From assembly GCA_021442155.1 (NCBI GenBank), contig CM038225.1:79620925-79684924 (forward strand): DNA of 64,000 nucleotides, given 5' to 3'. This document shows positions 24,291-35,090 of this stretch, in pieces. The notes below the pieces were generated by a model. The model did no database searches. It was not told the origin of the DNA and worked only from the letters and a program-made list of their open reading frames with translations. A program made the translations under genes and the position numbers. Each line of letters starts with the position of its first letter. Within the stretch, counting starts at the first letter, position 1. This DNA comes from Cymbidium sinense. Taxonomy: Eukaryota; Streptophyta; Magnoliopsida; Asparagales; Orchidaceae.

Positions 24291-24660
24291 TAAAAAGATG
24301 ATTATTGACTTTATTTTCAAAAAGATGATTGTTGATTTTATTTTGAAAATATGATTATTGATTTTATTTTAAAAAGATGATTATTGATTTATTTTGAAAA
24401 TGAAATCTTCATTCAATAAATTGAATGAGGATGTTCATTTGTGCTTCTGAAAATATGATTGTTGATTTTGATTTTTTTGAAAAGGAAATCTTCATTCAAT
24501 AAATTGAATGAGAATATTCATTTGTGCTTTTGAAAATATGATTGCTGATTTTTATTTTTGAAAGAGATCTTCATTCAATAAATTGAATGAGGATGTTCAT
24601 TTATTCTTTTTGAAAATATGATTTTGGATTTTATTTTTAAGAGGATCATAACAATCATGA
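24291..24660 (-). repeat. Hairpin repeat array 2 in the 5' leader of element B
   Basis: Three units of about 90 bp with ATCTTCATTCAAT-AA-ATTGAATGAGGAT-type inverted repeats (near 24405, 24488, 24570) separated by GAAAATATGATTGTTGATTTT spacers. The design is the same as in array 1 but the sequence is different. Confidence 0.75.
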
Positions 24661-25060
24661 AGATTGTTAGATGAGGTTGATTTATGAAAATTTTTTTGCA
24701 AACATTTTATTATGTGCATTTTGAAAAAGTGCTTTTTTTGAAAATTGATGTTTTTATAAAGGATTTATTTCTTTATTTTTGGAATGAGCCTTACCTTACC
24801 ATAGAGATGGTAAGAAGGAAGTCTTTAATTATTTCTTTTTATTAAATTTTTATTTTCACCTATTGGAAAACCCAATATGGGCTTTAAGGCCTACATGGAG
24901 TGAGGTCCTAAAACCTAAAGGATGTAGGCTAGCTTAGCTTAAGAATGAAATAAACTAAGTGCCAATGGAAAAGAAAGATAGTCTTGGGTTCATATAAAAT
25001 ACAAACCCACTATCGATACTTGGAGACAATGATTATTTACTAAAGATGGAAAGAGGAATC
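24661..25060 (-). other. Element B leader, remainder
   Basis: AT-rich leader next to the primer-binding-like site. It has poly-T runs and no gene or clear repeat. Confidence 0.5.
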
Positions 25061-25080
25061 GTCCCCAGCGGAGTCACTAG
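25061..25080 (-). promoter_or_regulatory. Primer-binding-site-like sequence of element B
   Basis: On the minus strand TAGTGACTCCGCTGGGGAC begins about 10 bases after the 5' LTR end. Its form resembles the TGGCGACTCCGCTGGGGA sites that follow LTRs in many plant Gypsy elements, where a tRNA 3' end primes synthesis. I cannot say which tRNA. It fixes the orientation and the LTR end. Confidence 0.6.
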
Positions 25081-25087
25081 AAAAATC

Positions 25088-28000
25088 TGTGGTGAATTTT
25101 TAACTTCACTCTTCATCTATCTTTCTGAGAAAAATAAATGAAGAACAAAGATAACACTTCTTGCATTAGACACCATGTAAATCCGCAGATATTCTTATTA
25201 GGGTGATCGGGTATGACATTAAGGAATGATGTACTATCTCAAGAGACAGAAGTTATCATCCTACAATGGACCTAATCACCTTAATATGGACTCCTAAATA
25301 CTATGGGTCTTCGTATATACTAAAGATTCTTCCCCTACTTTATATGGAAAAGTAAAGTAGAGTTTATTTTAACCTGAGTCCTTTAAGTTCTTTATGGAGG
25401 CAATCCCCCATAGTTAATTACATCTTAAGGAATGAGATTTCTTAAAAATACTCTCGATTAAGATAAATGATCGTTGTCTCCAAAGATTTCAAAGATAGGA
25501 CTATCAATCAGTTGGTTATTTTGGAAGATCAAGTGGGATTGAAAAAATAAGGGAGTTATTATTGAAACCAAAGGGAGATGAGCAGGAGATGCTTTATGAT
25601 ACTAGGGAGCCTAGTAAGCATCCCAAACTATCCTATAATTAAGCTTTAAATTTTTGAAATTAAGGGGGAATCATTTATTTGAGTTGAATTTTTATTAGAA
25701 ATCTAGGACTTACAATTCCACAATACAAGATCATGGAAATGCCTAAGAGGTGAGGATTTATGCTTGTAGCCCATAAAGAGAAATAGCAACCTCAGAACTT
25801 GAATCTAGGGAGCTTTAGCGAGGGCCAATGCACTACCTAAATCTAAGGCAAAAATGGGCATATGGTTTACCTCCACAAGAGAGGATAAATCACCCAACTG
25901 TTGGACTTACAACTGCCTGAGGTGGCCGCCAACTAACTCCTCCTATGATTTTAAATACATGTTGGCAAGTTATATGCATTTAAAAGATAGCTGATCTATT
26001 ACTTATTTAGAAAGAGACTAAGTCCATAAACACACTCCCTAAGAGACTAAATCATGAAGTGCATGAATAAATGACTTAATCTAATGCAAATTTTGTTATG
26101 TTTTATTTTCATTTTTAGGCAATTGACTTGACACATGCTATGGGATTCATATGTCAAATGCATGAGAAATTGGTTATGGGCCAAAATCAGCAAGAAGGAG
26201 TTGTGTTTCCACCATGGCTCTCAAAGGTTAAGCCAAGTTCTCTGACAATGGTGGAAGCCCTCCATGAGCAAGAGTGAAGCAAGATGCTTTTTATGCATGA
26301 TGTGAAAACATACAACATCCAACTAAAGGGTTGTTAAATCTTTTATCTTGATTTATAACCTAGACTTTAGGTGAGTTTATGAGTTATTAATTTTTAATTT
26401 TGAGTTTATTAATTAGATAGAAGATTTATTTTTTCTCTAAGAGCCTAATCGCATCCAGGCCATTCATCAAAGTAAGAAAAAAACTAGGGAAAACATGTCA
26501 TCTTAATGTACAAGCTAAACAAATATCAAACAATTTATAAAGCTAGCGTAAAAGAATAAAAGGCCTTTATGATCGGGCTCTACCGCACAAACCCGAAAAA
26601 AAATTGGGTAGCCAAGCTCTACCCTTATACAACCCATATTACAAACTAATTACAATCAAAAAGAAATTCATGTTATGAGGGGTCTTCATTTTTCATTTCT
26701 TCTTTTCTTCTTTTCTTCTCTCTTCATTTTTTTTTGCTTGTTTGGAATGTGGATGCTCCAAAGGCTTCACATGATGCATAAGACATAGTCTTATGACCAA
26801 TGTTCATCCTAATCTCCCATAACATTAATTCCAAATCCTAATTATAAAATTACATGAAAATGGAGAAAGTAAATCTAACTAAAACCTGTAAAATAGAGAT
26901 TAGCTAAACAAACCACACAATCCTAAGCATGTATATGAATAAATTGGACTTAGCACCCCACACATGGGTAATCAAGTCCACCTATTTTGGATTATGCTTA
27001 GGGGTATAAGCAACCACATCAAAAGTATTTATATTTTTATTATAGCACCCCTTAAGCACAATCCGCTGCAGAAGATAATGATTAGACTAAGATTGTCCTA
27101 CCATTCAGTCTATGCACATACACCCTAACATCTAGACTAAAACATTAAATCACAAAATAAAATCAAGCATCAAACCATGCACCACCCTAACATAGGACTA
27201 GAAATTATGACTTAGCCTAATGTGTGTGTCATTTAAGGCTTGTGTGGCATTTCTTAGCTAGGCTTTAAGATTAAGAATTTCTAAGTATGAAGGATTCAAC
27301 TTAGTGGGTAGATTCATTTAAGTGATTTAGTTTATTTGTTAATTTTATTTTATGATTTGATTTGGTTTAAATGAACCTATACTTAATTACTAAAAGTTGT
27401 AAAGAGAAGGAAAGAGAAGAGAACTTCTCTTTCCTCCCTACCTTAAGTAATTTCTAAGATAGATTCATTTATGATTTTTCTTTACTGAATGTTTTATTAT
27501 GTGTCTTAATTAATCCTAAGTTTAGATTTGCTCTAAATAATCCCATTCAAATAAGAAAGTCATTTTTAAGATTAATTAAAGTGAATTATTATCACAAAAC
27601 ACACAACTTTTTATTTTTTCAACATGTGTATCATCCATATGAATGTATCTTAAGCATAGTTGTTCATGTAATGCAAATATTTAGCACACCTTAATGATGA
27701 ATGCTAAGAGATATTATTTAGGAAAACTTGGATGTTTTCTGATGCATGATTTTCTTAAGTAGAAAAGAGATGGATTCTTTTATCCATTAATCAAATGCAC
27801 ATTTACATGTATGAAAGACATAAGTGAGTACGGCGCTATTATTTTCTATAGCAGGGGTGTAAGGTACAAGACCTACTTGGGGCTACTTAAAGCTTCACAA
27901 TCCTGGGATGTCCAGACTAATATACCACTTTTCTTAAATACATGTGCATTTACAAAAAAGAAATGAATGGAAAAAAGAAGCATGCAAAAAGTTTATGATT

Positions 28001-30070
28001 GTTTGTTTGATTTTGGTTATTTAATTTATATGTGCAATGTGAAGGTCCTTCTTAATTCATGGCATGGGAGTGTATAGAACTGAATTGAAGCAAGTGATAT
28101 GTTCTTTTCAAATGAACTATACAGTTTACAAATCCTATACAAACCATGTTAAGAAAAGAAAAGGAAACCACATAACACATTTTAAGCTATGTTCACATAC
28201 AAGCTCATAAATACTTATAAGTAGCATACATTCATTTATAGTCTTTGATTTATAAGTTTTGAAAATAATCTTTGATTTAGTAGTGATAATAGCCACTCAT
28301 ATACCTACTTTAGCCAAAATATGCAATTTGACATAAAGGAAACATTTCATTTATTTGATTCTTCAAAAGATATGAATGCATGATTTCATATGACAAATAA
28401 AATTTAGCATGCTATGAAAGAAATAAAGTGATGAAAGCATGTAACTTCATTCACCCTAATTAATTCCTAAACACAATCCTATAGAATAAGATCATTTAAA
28501 GTGAATCAAAGTTATTTAAAAAAATTTTGATTTAATTTTGAGTTTGATTTGATTTTTAAGAAATGTGAAATGGTCTGCTGGTCCTATCCTATCTCCCACA
28601 TATGTGAATCAATTTAGTTTAATTTTAGAACTATTAGATTGATTTTATATTTTGTTAGATTAAGGTGTGGATTAAGTTCATTAATTACCCCTTACCTACA
28701 CCACCTTAATATAATTAATCTAACAATTATGAGCCAACATATGATATGCAACCACATTGAATTTAAATCAGCAATGCACCTAAGAAAGAAAGGGGTCTAA
28801 TGCAATTAGCTCACAATTATTGATTAATTAAGTTAAATGATTTAATTAAGTACTTTCATAACCTTCTCACACATGTGGGTTGGAAATGATTTCCTTAAAT
28901 TTACCTTACGCTTTTGAACATCTAAGGATCTACCAACAAAGGATTGATTAAGTTCAGATTGATTTTTAAAATTTTATTAAGCTAACTAAGAATATTATTA
29001 CTGGATTAACCTTTAATTATGTTTGGATTAAGGAAGAAAAGGGGTTTAGGGAATAGCTTAAAAAAATATCCCAAAATTATTCCATAAATCTCCTAATCAC
29101 TTAAACAATGTTCAATTACCTTAACTAAATGATTAAACTAATGTTCACATGTTTAATTATCCTTAATTATATTAAGAGAATGATTAGGGATTCATTAATT
29201 GATTTTTCTAATTAACTCATTAATAAATTCCAAAAAAATTAGGGGAGGCAGAGTTCATCCCCCAAAACATGCCTGAGAAGTTTAGAATTAATTAATGAAG
29301 TCATTAGAGAGTAATTATGGTTATTAAGGTTTTAAATAAACCCTAATTAAGGAAAATTAACTATTCAAAATCAATTATAAGTAATTTTATATCATTTCTC
29401 ACTGAATTATCTTTAAAATGAGCCCTCATTCATATTTTTTTGATTTTTCTACATTTAATTATGTACTTTTTGAAGTTTTAGTGATTAATAGGTCATTAAA
29501 TCTCATAATTATATAACTAATCCCATCGACACCATGTGGACCGCTGACGTGACATGCACTTTCCATGTGGCACGGCGGGATTGGTTATTTGAATTTAGTT
29601 TGATTATTTGAATTTATATTCTCATTTATATTTGTGAATATAAATGAGAATATAAATAGTTTCTTAAAAAATCTTTTGAATTTGAAGTGATTTTAATTTG
29701 ATTTGAGCTAAGTCCAGAAGATGAAATCAAAGTGACCGAGGAAATATTTTAGATTTTGGACTTGGGTTTTGGATTTGTTTTTGGTTACTTGAATTTATAT
29801 TTTATTTATATTTATGAATATAAATGAGAATATAAATGGGTTATGAGAAAATCTTTTGAGTTTGAAGTTGGTTTGGATTTGAAGTTGATTTGAATTTGAG
29901 GTTGATTTGAAGTTTGACTTGAAAAAAGAAAGTAAAGAGTTGGTTCAAGCTATAGGGTAGGCAAGTTTTCCTAACACCTTGAAGGCATGACCTATTCCTA
30001 TGGCTTACTCTTCTAAGTCTCTTAGTTGAACCTAATCACTAGTGTCTTAAAACAGAACTCTTGGTCAAGA
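25088..30070 (-). repeat. 5' LTR of element B (copy 2), internally deleted
   Basis: It starts at 25088 (minus-strand end TTCACCACA) and matches copy 1. It keeps about 290 bases (25360-25610) and about 520 bases (27890-28440) that copy 1 lost. It lacks about 2.4 kb corresponding to 8680-11058 of copy 1: the GGTTATTT at 29583-29590 is followed directly by sequence equal to 11059 onward. That removes the TTGACC-rich block and the GC-richer leader. The outer end near 30061-30070 (GGTCAAGA for GGTCAACA) also lacks about 60 bases. No gene. Confidence 0.8.
29620..29649 (-). other. Perfect 13-bp hairpin in LTR copy 2
   Basis: TCTCATTTATATT, loop TGTG, AATATAAATGAGA. A fully paired form of the U3 hairpin seen in all copies. 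Confidence 0.75.
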
Positions 30071-30595
30071 AAGGTTGATTAAGAAAGGTGAAATTATATT
30101 TGAGGTAAGAAGTCCCCATGTTTCCTTTCCTCTCTTCAAAAATCTTTGTTACAGGACTCCCATGGAGTCACCCTAGTTGACACTAGAAAGTCCTTGAGAA
30201 TATTCCACCAAAAGAGATAAAATGCCTTCATTTTAGGCATTTTGCACATCAACGTTGGTTGGTTATCACCATGCCGTGGAGGATACACCACTTTTGGCGA
30301 ATAATTGCTATAGTTTCTCCTTGGTTGGATACCTAGCTTTCTTTTCTTGGTTTGGATAAATCCCCTAGCGACACCTCCCTTATGGGCACTCTATTTGGAT
30401 CACATCCTCAGTGACCCCATTTAGACACTACCACATTTACTCTTAGATTAGACAATCTCCCTTTCTGCTACCCACAAAGTTAGAGAATTTGTCTCTGATA
30501 TCGTTCTCCTTGGTCCAAGTTTAGGTAGGATTAGGCTGATATGAGCTCCTTCTCAGTGAGGTCCCTTGGACACCAACAGATGCAAACAACATAAC

Positions 30596-30756
<161 letters not shown>

Positions 30757-30959
30757 TCACTTGATTAGGAGGATAACATTGGTACCTTTTCCTAGCAGCA
30801 TCCTATCTTTAGGGTAGTGTCGAAAACTCTATAAGAAATGCGACTACTTTTGAGTTGAGATAAGTCTCGTTACTCTCTCGAGTGGTTAGATTGTGTTCAA
30901 CTTGTTGTGCCACCAACGAGTCATCTCGGCGCTCGTCCTTGCTTTGGAAGATATAAGTC

Positions 30960-31860
30960 TATTACGCATTCTTTCCAGCATGTCCGTCGCACACCGACGG
31001 GTAGCCTTAGGTCGGGTTCGATTTATTGTGCTATCAACCGATCACTCTAATGGTTCCTTATTTAGAAGTAAGCCTACAAGCTTTCTTCCTAACTTGACCA
31101 CGGAAGACACCCCTTAAGTTGATTAGCTCTACCTCGCGGCTGGTAGACTCTCATTAGATTTATAAATTTAAGATAGATTTAGGCTTATATTAGCCCCCTC
31201 TTAGTGGATCCATCGCACACTGACATCTTAAAATTTAAATTAAATCGATTCTGACTATTCTTGAGTCGATGTAAGGCCATAGTGACATTCGCTTAAATAG
31301 ACACCTTAGGTCGGGTTCGATTTGTTGTGCTATCAACCGATCACCCTAGTGGTCCCTTGTTCAGGAGGAGGTAAGTCTACAAGCTTTCTTCCTAACTTGA
31401 ACATTGTACACTGAAACACACCCCATAGGTTGGTTAGCTCTACCTCACTGCTGGTAGACTATCCCTTTGGATTTATAAATCTAAGATAGGTCTAAGCTGA
31501 TATCAGTCCCCTCTTAGTGGATCCATCGCACACTGATAGGGTTTATCTTAAAATTTAAATTAAATTAATTCTGACTATTCTTGAGTCGATGTGTGTCCAT
31601 AATTACATTCGCTCAAATAGTCGCCTTCAGTCAGGTTCAATTTGTTGTCCTATCAACCGATCACCCCAGGGTCCCTTGTTTAGGAGGATGCAAGTCTACA
31701 AGCTTTCTTCCTGACTTAACCATTGCACACCGAAAGTCACCCCTTAGGTTGGTTAGTCCTTCCTGATGGCTAGTAGACTATCACTTTGGATTTATAAATC
31801 TAAGATAGGTCTAGGCTTATATTAGCACCTTCTTAGTGGATCCATCATAGACCGATAGGG
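30960..31860 (+). repeat. Three ~310-bp tandem repeats in A's 3' untranslated region
   Basis: GGTCGGGTTCGATTTRTTGT-type landmarks recur at 31010, 31309 and 31629. Each is followed by ATCAACCGATCAC, TACAAGCTTTCTTCC, GGTTGGTTAG and TAGTGGATCCATC in the same order. A shorter, more diverged unit may lie at 30840-30960. Confidence 0.85.
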
Positions 31861-32489
31861 TCCATTTCATCCGATTAAACATCCTCCCTCCGGGGGAGTC
31901 CAAATTTAAATCTACATTATCCCTAGCGGATCCGAGCTCATATCTTCAGCAGATGTGCCCTCAAAACCAGATCATATCCTCTCCCCAATGGAGCCTCAAA
32001 ACATAAGCCATCACAAATCAAATTAAATTCTCATCCCCAGTGGATTCCCCCACCAACCAAATTAAACCAATTTCCTCCCAGGGAGGCATAGATTATATCC
32101 TCTCCTTAGGGGAGCCATCATAAAATCAAACCCAGTCAAATCTCTATCCCTAGTGGATGATCTGATCTTGCTTCACTAGTGGAAGGTTCATGCACTCATC
32201 CCCAATGAGTCTTTTCATCCCGAATCATTATCAAACTCAACTTTTATCCTCTATAGATAACCTGAACCTACCTCCCTAGTGGAAGGTTCACATGCTTGAT
32301 CCCTCAATGGATATTTCCTTCCTCTCTTCTACCCTTAGCATAAGTTGAATTACATTGCACTAAGATCTTGATTCCTTCTACATCTTGAGTTTAGGAGTAG
32401 ATCATCTCTATTAGTGGTTGCAATCCTTCGGATGTTATTGATCGATCAACACTTACGTCTGAGTTAGTTACACCATACCTATTAAACTT

Positions 32490-33577
32490 TGTTGACCTCA
32501 CTTTTGTGAGTGAGCTCTCAACTTCCTCATCATAGATCTAGGACTCTTATATACACTAAGAGCTCCTTAGTCTTAAGACACATCTAGTTATTAGGTGAAC
32601 ATTAAATCTAAACCTAGAGACTTAAAAGAGTAAGCCATCATAAGAGATTATGACTTAGGGATTTAGGAAGACTTACCTACCCTATAACCTTAAACCCAAT
32701 CCTTACTTTCTCCTTCCAAATCAAACCTCAAATTCAATTGATTTTCTCAAGATCATAAATCCAATCCCAAATCAAATGATTGAAACCCATGATTAAATTC
32801 AAATTCCAAATCCTTTCCTAAACACTTTGATTTTATCTTATAGACTTAACCTTAACCAAATTCAGACCAACCCTAATTTAATTGACTTTATCAAATATTA
32901 AATCCAATCTCAAAGCAAATCTCAACCCAAATCATAAATCAAATCCAACTCCAAATGATTGAAACTCATGATTGAATTCAAACTCCAAAACCCATTTCCT
33001 AAGCCATATGAACCATTTTTATGCTTAGCCAAAACCTCCTTCAAACCAAATCGAATGCAATTAATTTATTTATAAATCAATCATTCCATCATTTATATTC
33101 ACAAATATAAATGAAATATGAATTCAAACCATTCAAATCAAATCAAACTAAACCAAACCAAATCAATTCCTTACTTTAGCCCTTTTGACCTACATCTCTC
33201 AATTTGGTCAAATTTGCTCTCAACTCACTCTAGACTCAAGTGATTTTCTGATGAATCATTTATATCTTCATTTATATTCACAAATATAAATGAAATATAA
33301 ATCCAAATGGCCAAAACTAAACCCAAATCAAATCAAATTCCCAATTTTAGCCCTTTTAGCCAATTTCTTGAACTTGACTAAATGATATCCATCCATCGAT
33401 TTCTTCATGGTTCAATCACTCCTTCAATCATTGTTCCAAATATAAACACAAACTATAATTATCAAACCAAACTCAAGTTAACCCGAGTCAAACTCATGTT
33501 GACCCCTTTTGACTTGAAATTATCATATGAATCAAAATTCATTTGACTCCAAACCACTTGTAATTGGATTTATATTT
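32490..33577 (+). repeat. 3' LTR of element A (copy 3), part before the MULE
   Basis: It starts TGTTGACCTCAC at 32490. Its order of motifs is the reverse complement of 11618-10780 in copy 1: CTTAGTCTTAAGACACATCTAG, then hairpins of ATTTATATTCACAAATATAAAT type near 33090 and 33270. It is interrupted exactly at the MULE end. Confidence 0.82.
33569..33577. repeat. 9-bp target site duplication of the MULE, left copy
   Basis: TTTATATTT, identical to 43295-43303. The base before it differs (A versus C), so the duplication is exactly 9 bp, as is usual for Mutator-type elements. Uninterrupted LTR copies have GGATTTATATTTCAATC here. Confidence 0.92.
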
Positions 33578-33656
33578 GGAAAAAATTTTAAAATAGGCAC
33601 ATTCTTAATCATAATTAGTAATTTAGGCATCAAAAAAATCTTTTTATGAAAATAGG
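33578..33656 (+). repeat. MULE left terminal inverted repeat
   Basis: Begins GGAAAAAATTTTAAAATAGG and ends TTTTTATGAAAATAGG. It pairs with 43214-43294; roughly four of five bases agree by eye. Confidence 0.9.
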
Positions 33657-33840
33657 CCTAGTCGTTCGTACGATGGACGATTGGCGTGGGCACGGCGCCA
33701 TCGTTTGATGGATGATGGCGCGTATCCATGTTGGGTCCATCAAATGATGACGCTCATCACCTTTATCGGGAAAAAACCCGTAGCAATCTACTTTCCTTTT
33801 CTATTCCGTTCTTTGCTCGTTCCCCATCTCTCTTCATTTG

Positions 33841-34060
33841 GGCCGATTTCAGCAAGTGAAGCACCACCGGCCAAGGGGAGGTCGTGGCCGGCCAAGGAGA
33901 GCTCACCGCTAGCCCTATTTCGGGCAAACAAACCGTAAGCCATAATTTTCTTTGTCTTTTCCTCCCAATCCATCAGCTCCTCCGCTCCTCCGCCGGATTT
34001 CAGCAACCGAAGCACGCCGCCGGCTAAGGGGAGGTCGCCAGCCAAGGGAGAGCTCTCCGC
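33841..34060 (+). repeat. Duplicated GC-rich ~70-bp leader segment
   Basis: ATTTCAGCAAGTGAAGCACC at 33846 recurs as ATTTCAGCAACCGAAGCACG at about 33999. Each is followed by GGCCAAGGGGAGGTCG-like and GGGAGAGCTC-like words. It sits in the probable 5' untranslated part of the transposase transcript. Confidence 0.7.
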
Positions 34061-34625
34061 CATCCGTTGAGTGCCACTGCTGAAAATGGGTTATTTCTTC
34101 ATTCGTGCGCCAATTAAGGTAATTTTTTCCTTAAATGCATAACTTGTGATAGATTTTGATTTGTGGCGTCTGATTTTGCTTATTTTCTTGAGTTGTTTAG
34201 CTACATTTGTATTTTTTTTTCCCTGAATGCAACACTTTTTTTCACATTAGGAGGTACTTGATCTTTTTGAGATATTCATAGGCCAAGCTTGAACTCATTT
34301 TATTCTTAAACAAATCATGAGTTTAATATTTGAGTTTGAGCTCAAACTCAAATTAGAAATTACATATGTGAGTCAAGTTCTATTTATTAGGAAACAAATT
34401 AGACTCTTTTTAAACTAATGTACACTCCTGCCACTTAGCATACAAAATAATCTCAGTCACATTCTTGTTTTCATATTACTGTTGGTCATGAGTTTCATGG
34501 GTCTCCTTCACATGGCTAATGAGGTTGATAATTAAATTTGAAACACAATAATTGTTAGAAAATTGAACATATTTGATTAACGTAATGATAATTTATTTGA
34601 TATTAATTTAATTCAATTAAAATTG

Positions 34626-34628
<3 letters not shown>

Positions 34629-34669
<41 letters not shown>
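34629..34669. repeat. (AT)20 microsatellite
   Basis: Uninterrupted AT dinucleotides. Confidence 0.95.
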
Positions 34670-34673
<4 letters not shown>

Positions 34674-35090
34674 CCAACTAAATGAACTCTCTATACATAT
34701 CTTTGAACTAAACTTTGGTATGGTGACACAATCATTATGTACAAATTTATCATTATTAAAATAGTATTATTTTCTATGGCTCTTCCACTTTGAAAATTTA
34801 TCATTACTAAACTTTGAGATGCGATTTCTCTTAGCGATTTTGGTGCAATGCCATTTGGTGATTTGATGTTGGTTAGGTAGCCATATGTCTTCTATTTGAT
34901 TTTGGTGCAATTACATTTAGTATTCATCTTTATGAAAGCTATAATTAATATCTACTCTCCCTTTGTCTTTTATGAGTTTGCAAAATATCGCCAACTACAA
35001 TGCGCAATTGTATTATATCTTGAAATGCTTTTCTCCTGTGAACAGGGGAAAGGAAGGATTCTTGCTGGTTGAAGTTGTTGTTAGTTGAAT

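Larger units (their letters stand above)
5050..30070 (-). mobile_element. Element B, nearly complete Tat-lineage Ty3/Gypsy retrotransposon on the minus strand
   Basis: Direct repeats at 5050-11618 and 25088-30070 are its LTRs. Between them, on the minus strand, lie a primer-binding-like site, a repeat-rich leader, gag, protease, RT, two RNases H, integrase and a 2.5-kb 3' untranslated region. It belongs to the same family as A. It sits inside A's 3' untranslated region, because the A sequence that stops at 5049 appears to resume after 30070. The 5 bases before the left LTR are ATCAT, and no clear partner was found on the right, where the LTR end is damaged. All genes are broken. Confidence 0.82.
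33657..35090 (+). other. MULE subterminal region and transposase leader
   Basis: A short GC-rich stretch with CATCRTTTGATGGATGATGG-type words also occurs, inverted, near 43110-43150. Then comes a duplicated leader segment, AT-rich DNA with an (AT)n run at 34629-34669, and TTTCTCCTGTGAACAG at about 35029-35044, which looks like a splice acceptor upstream of the transposase start. No conserved protein is seen; the frame at 33681-33938 is proline/serine-rich and unlike a known domain. Confidence 0.5.

Noticed and set aside
33681..34063. Open frames in the GC-rich MULE leader on both strands
   Set aside because: Proline/serine-rich translations of a duplicated leader with no domain; frames overlap on both strands.
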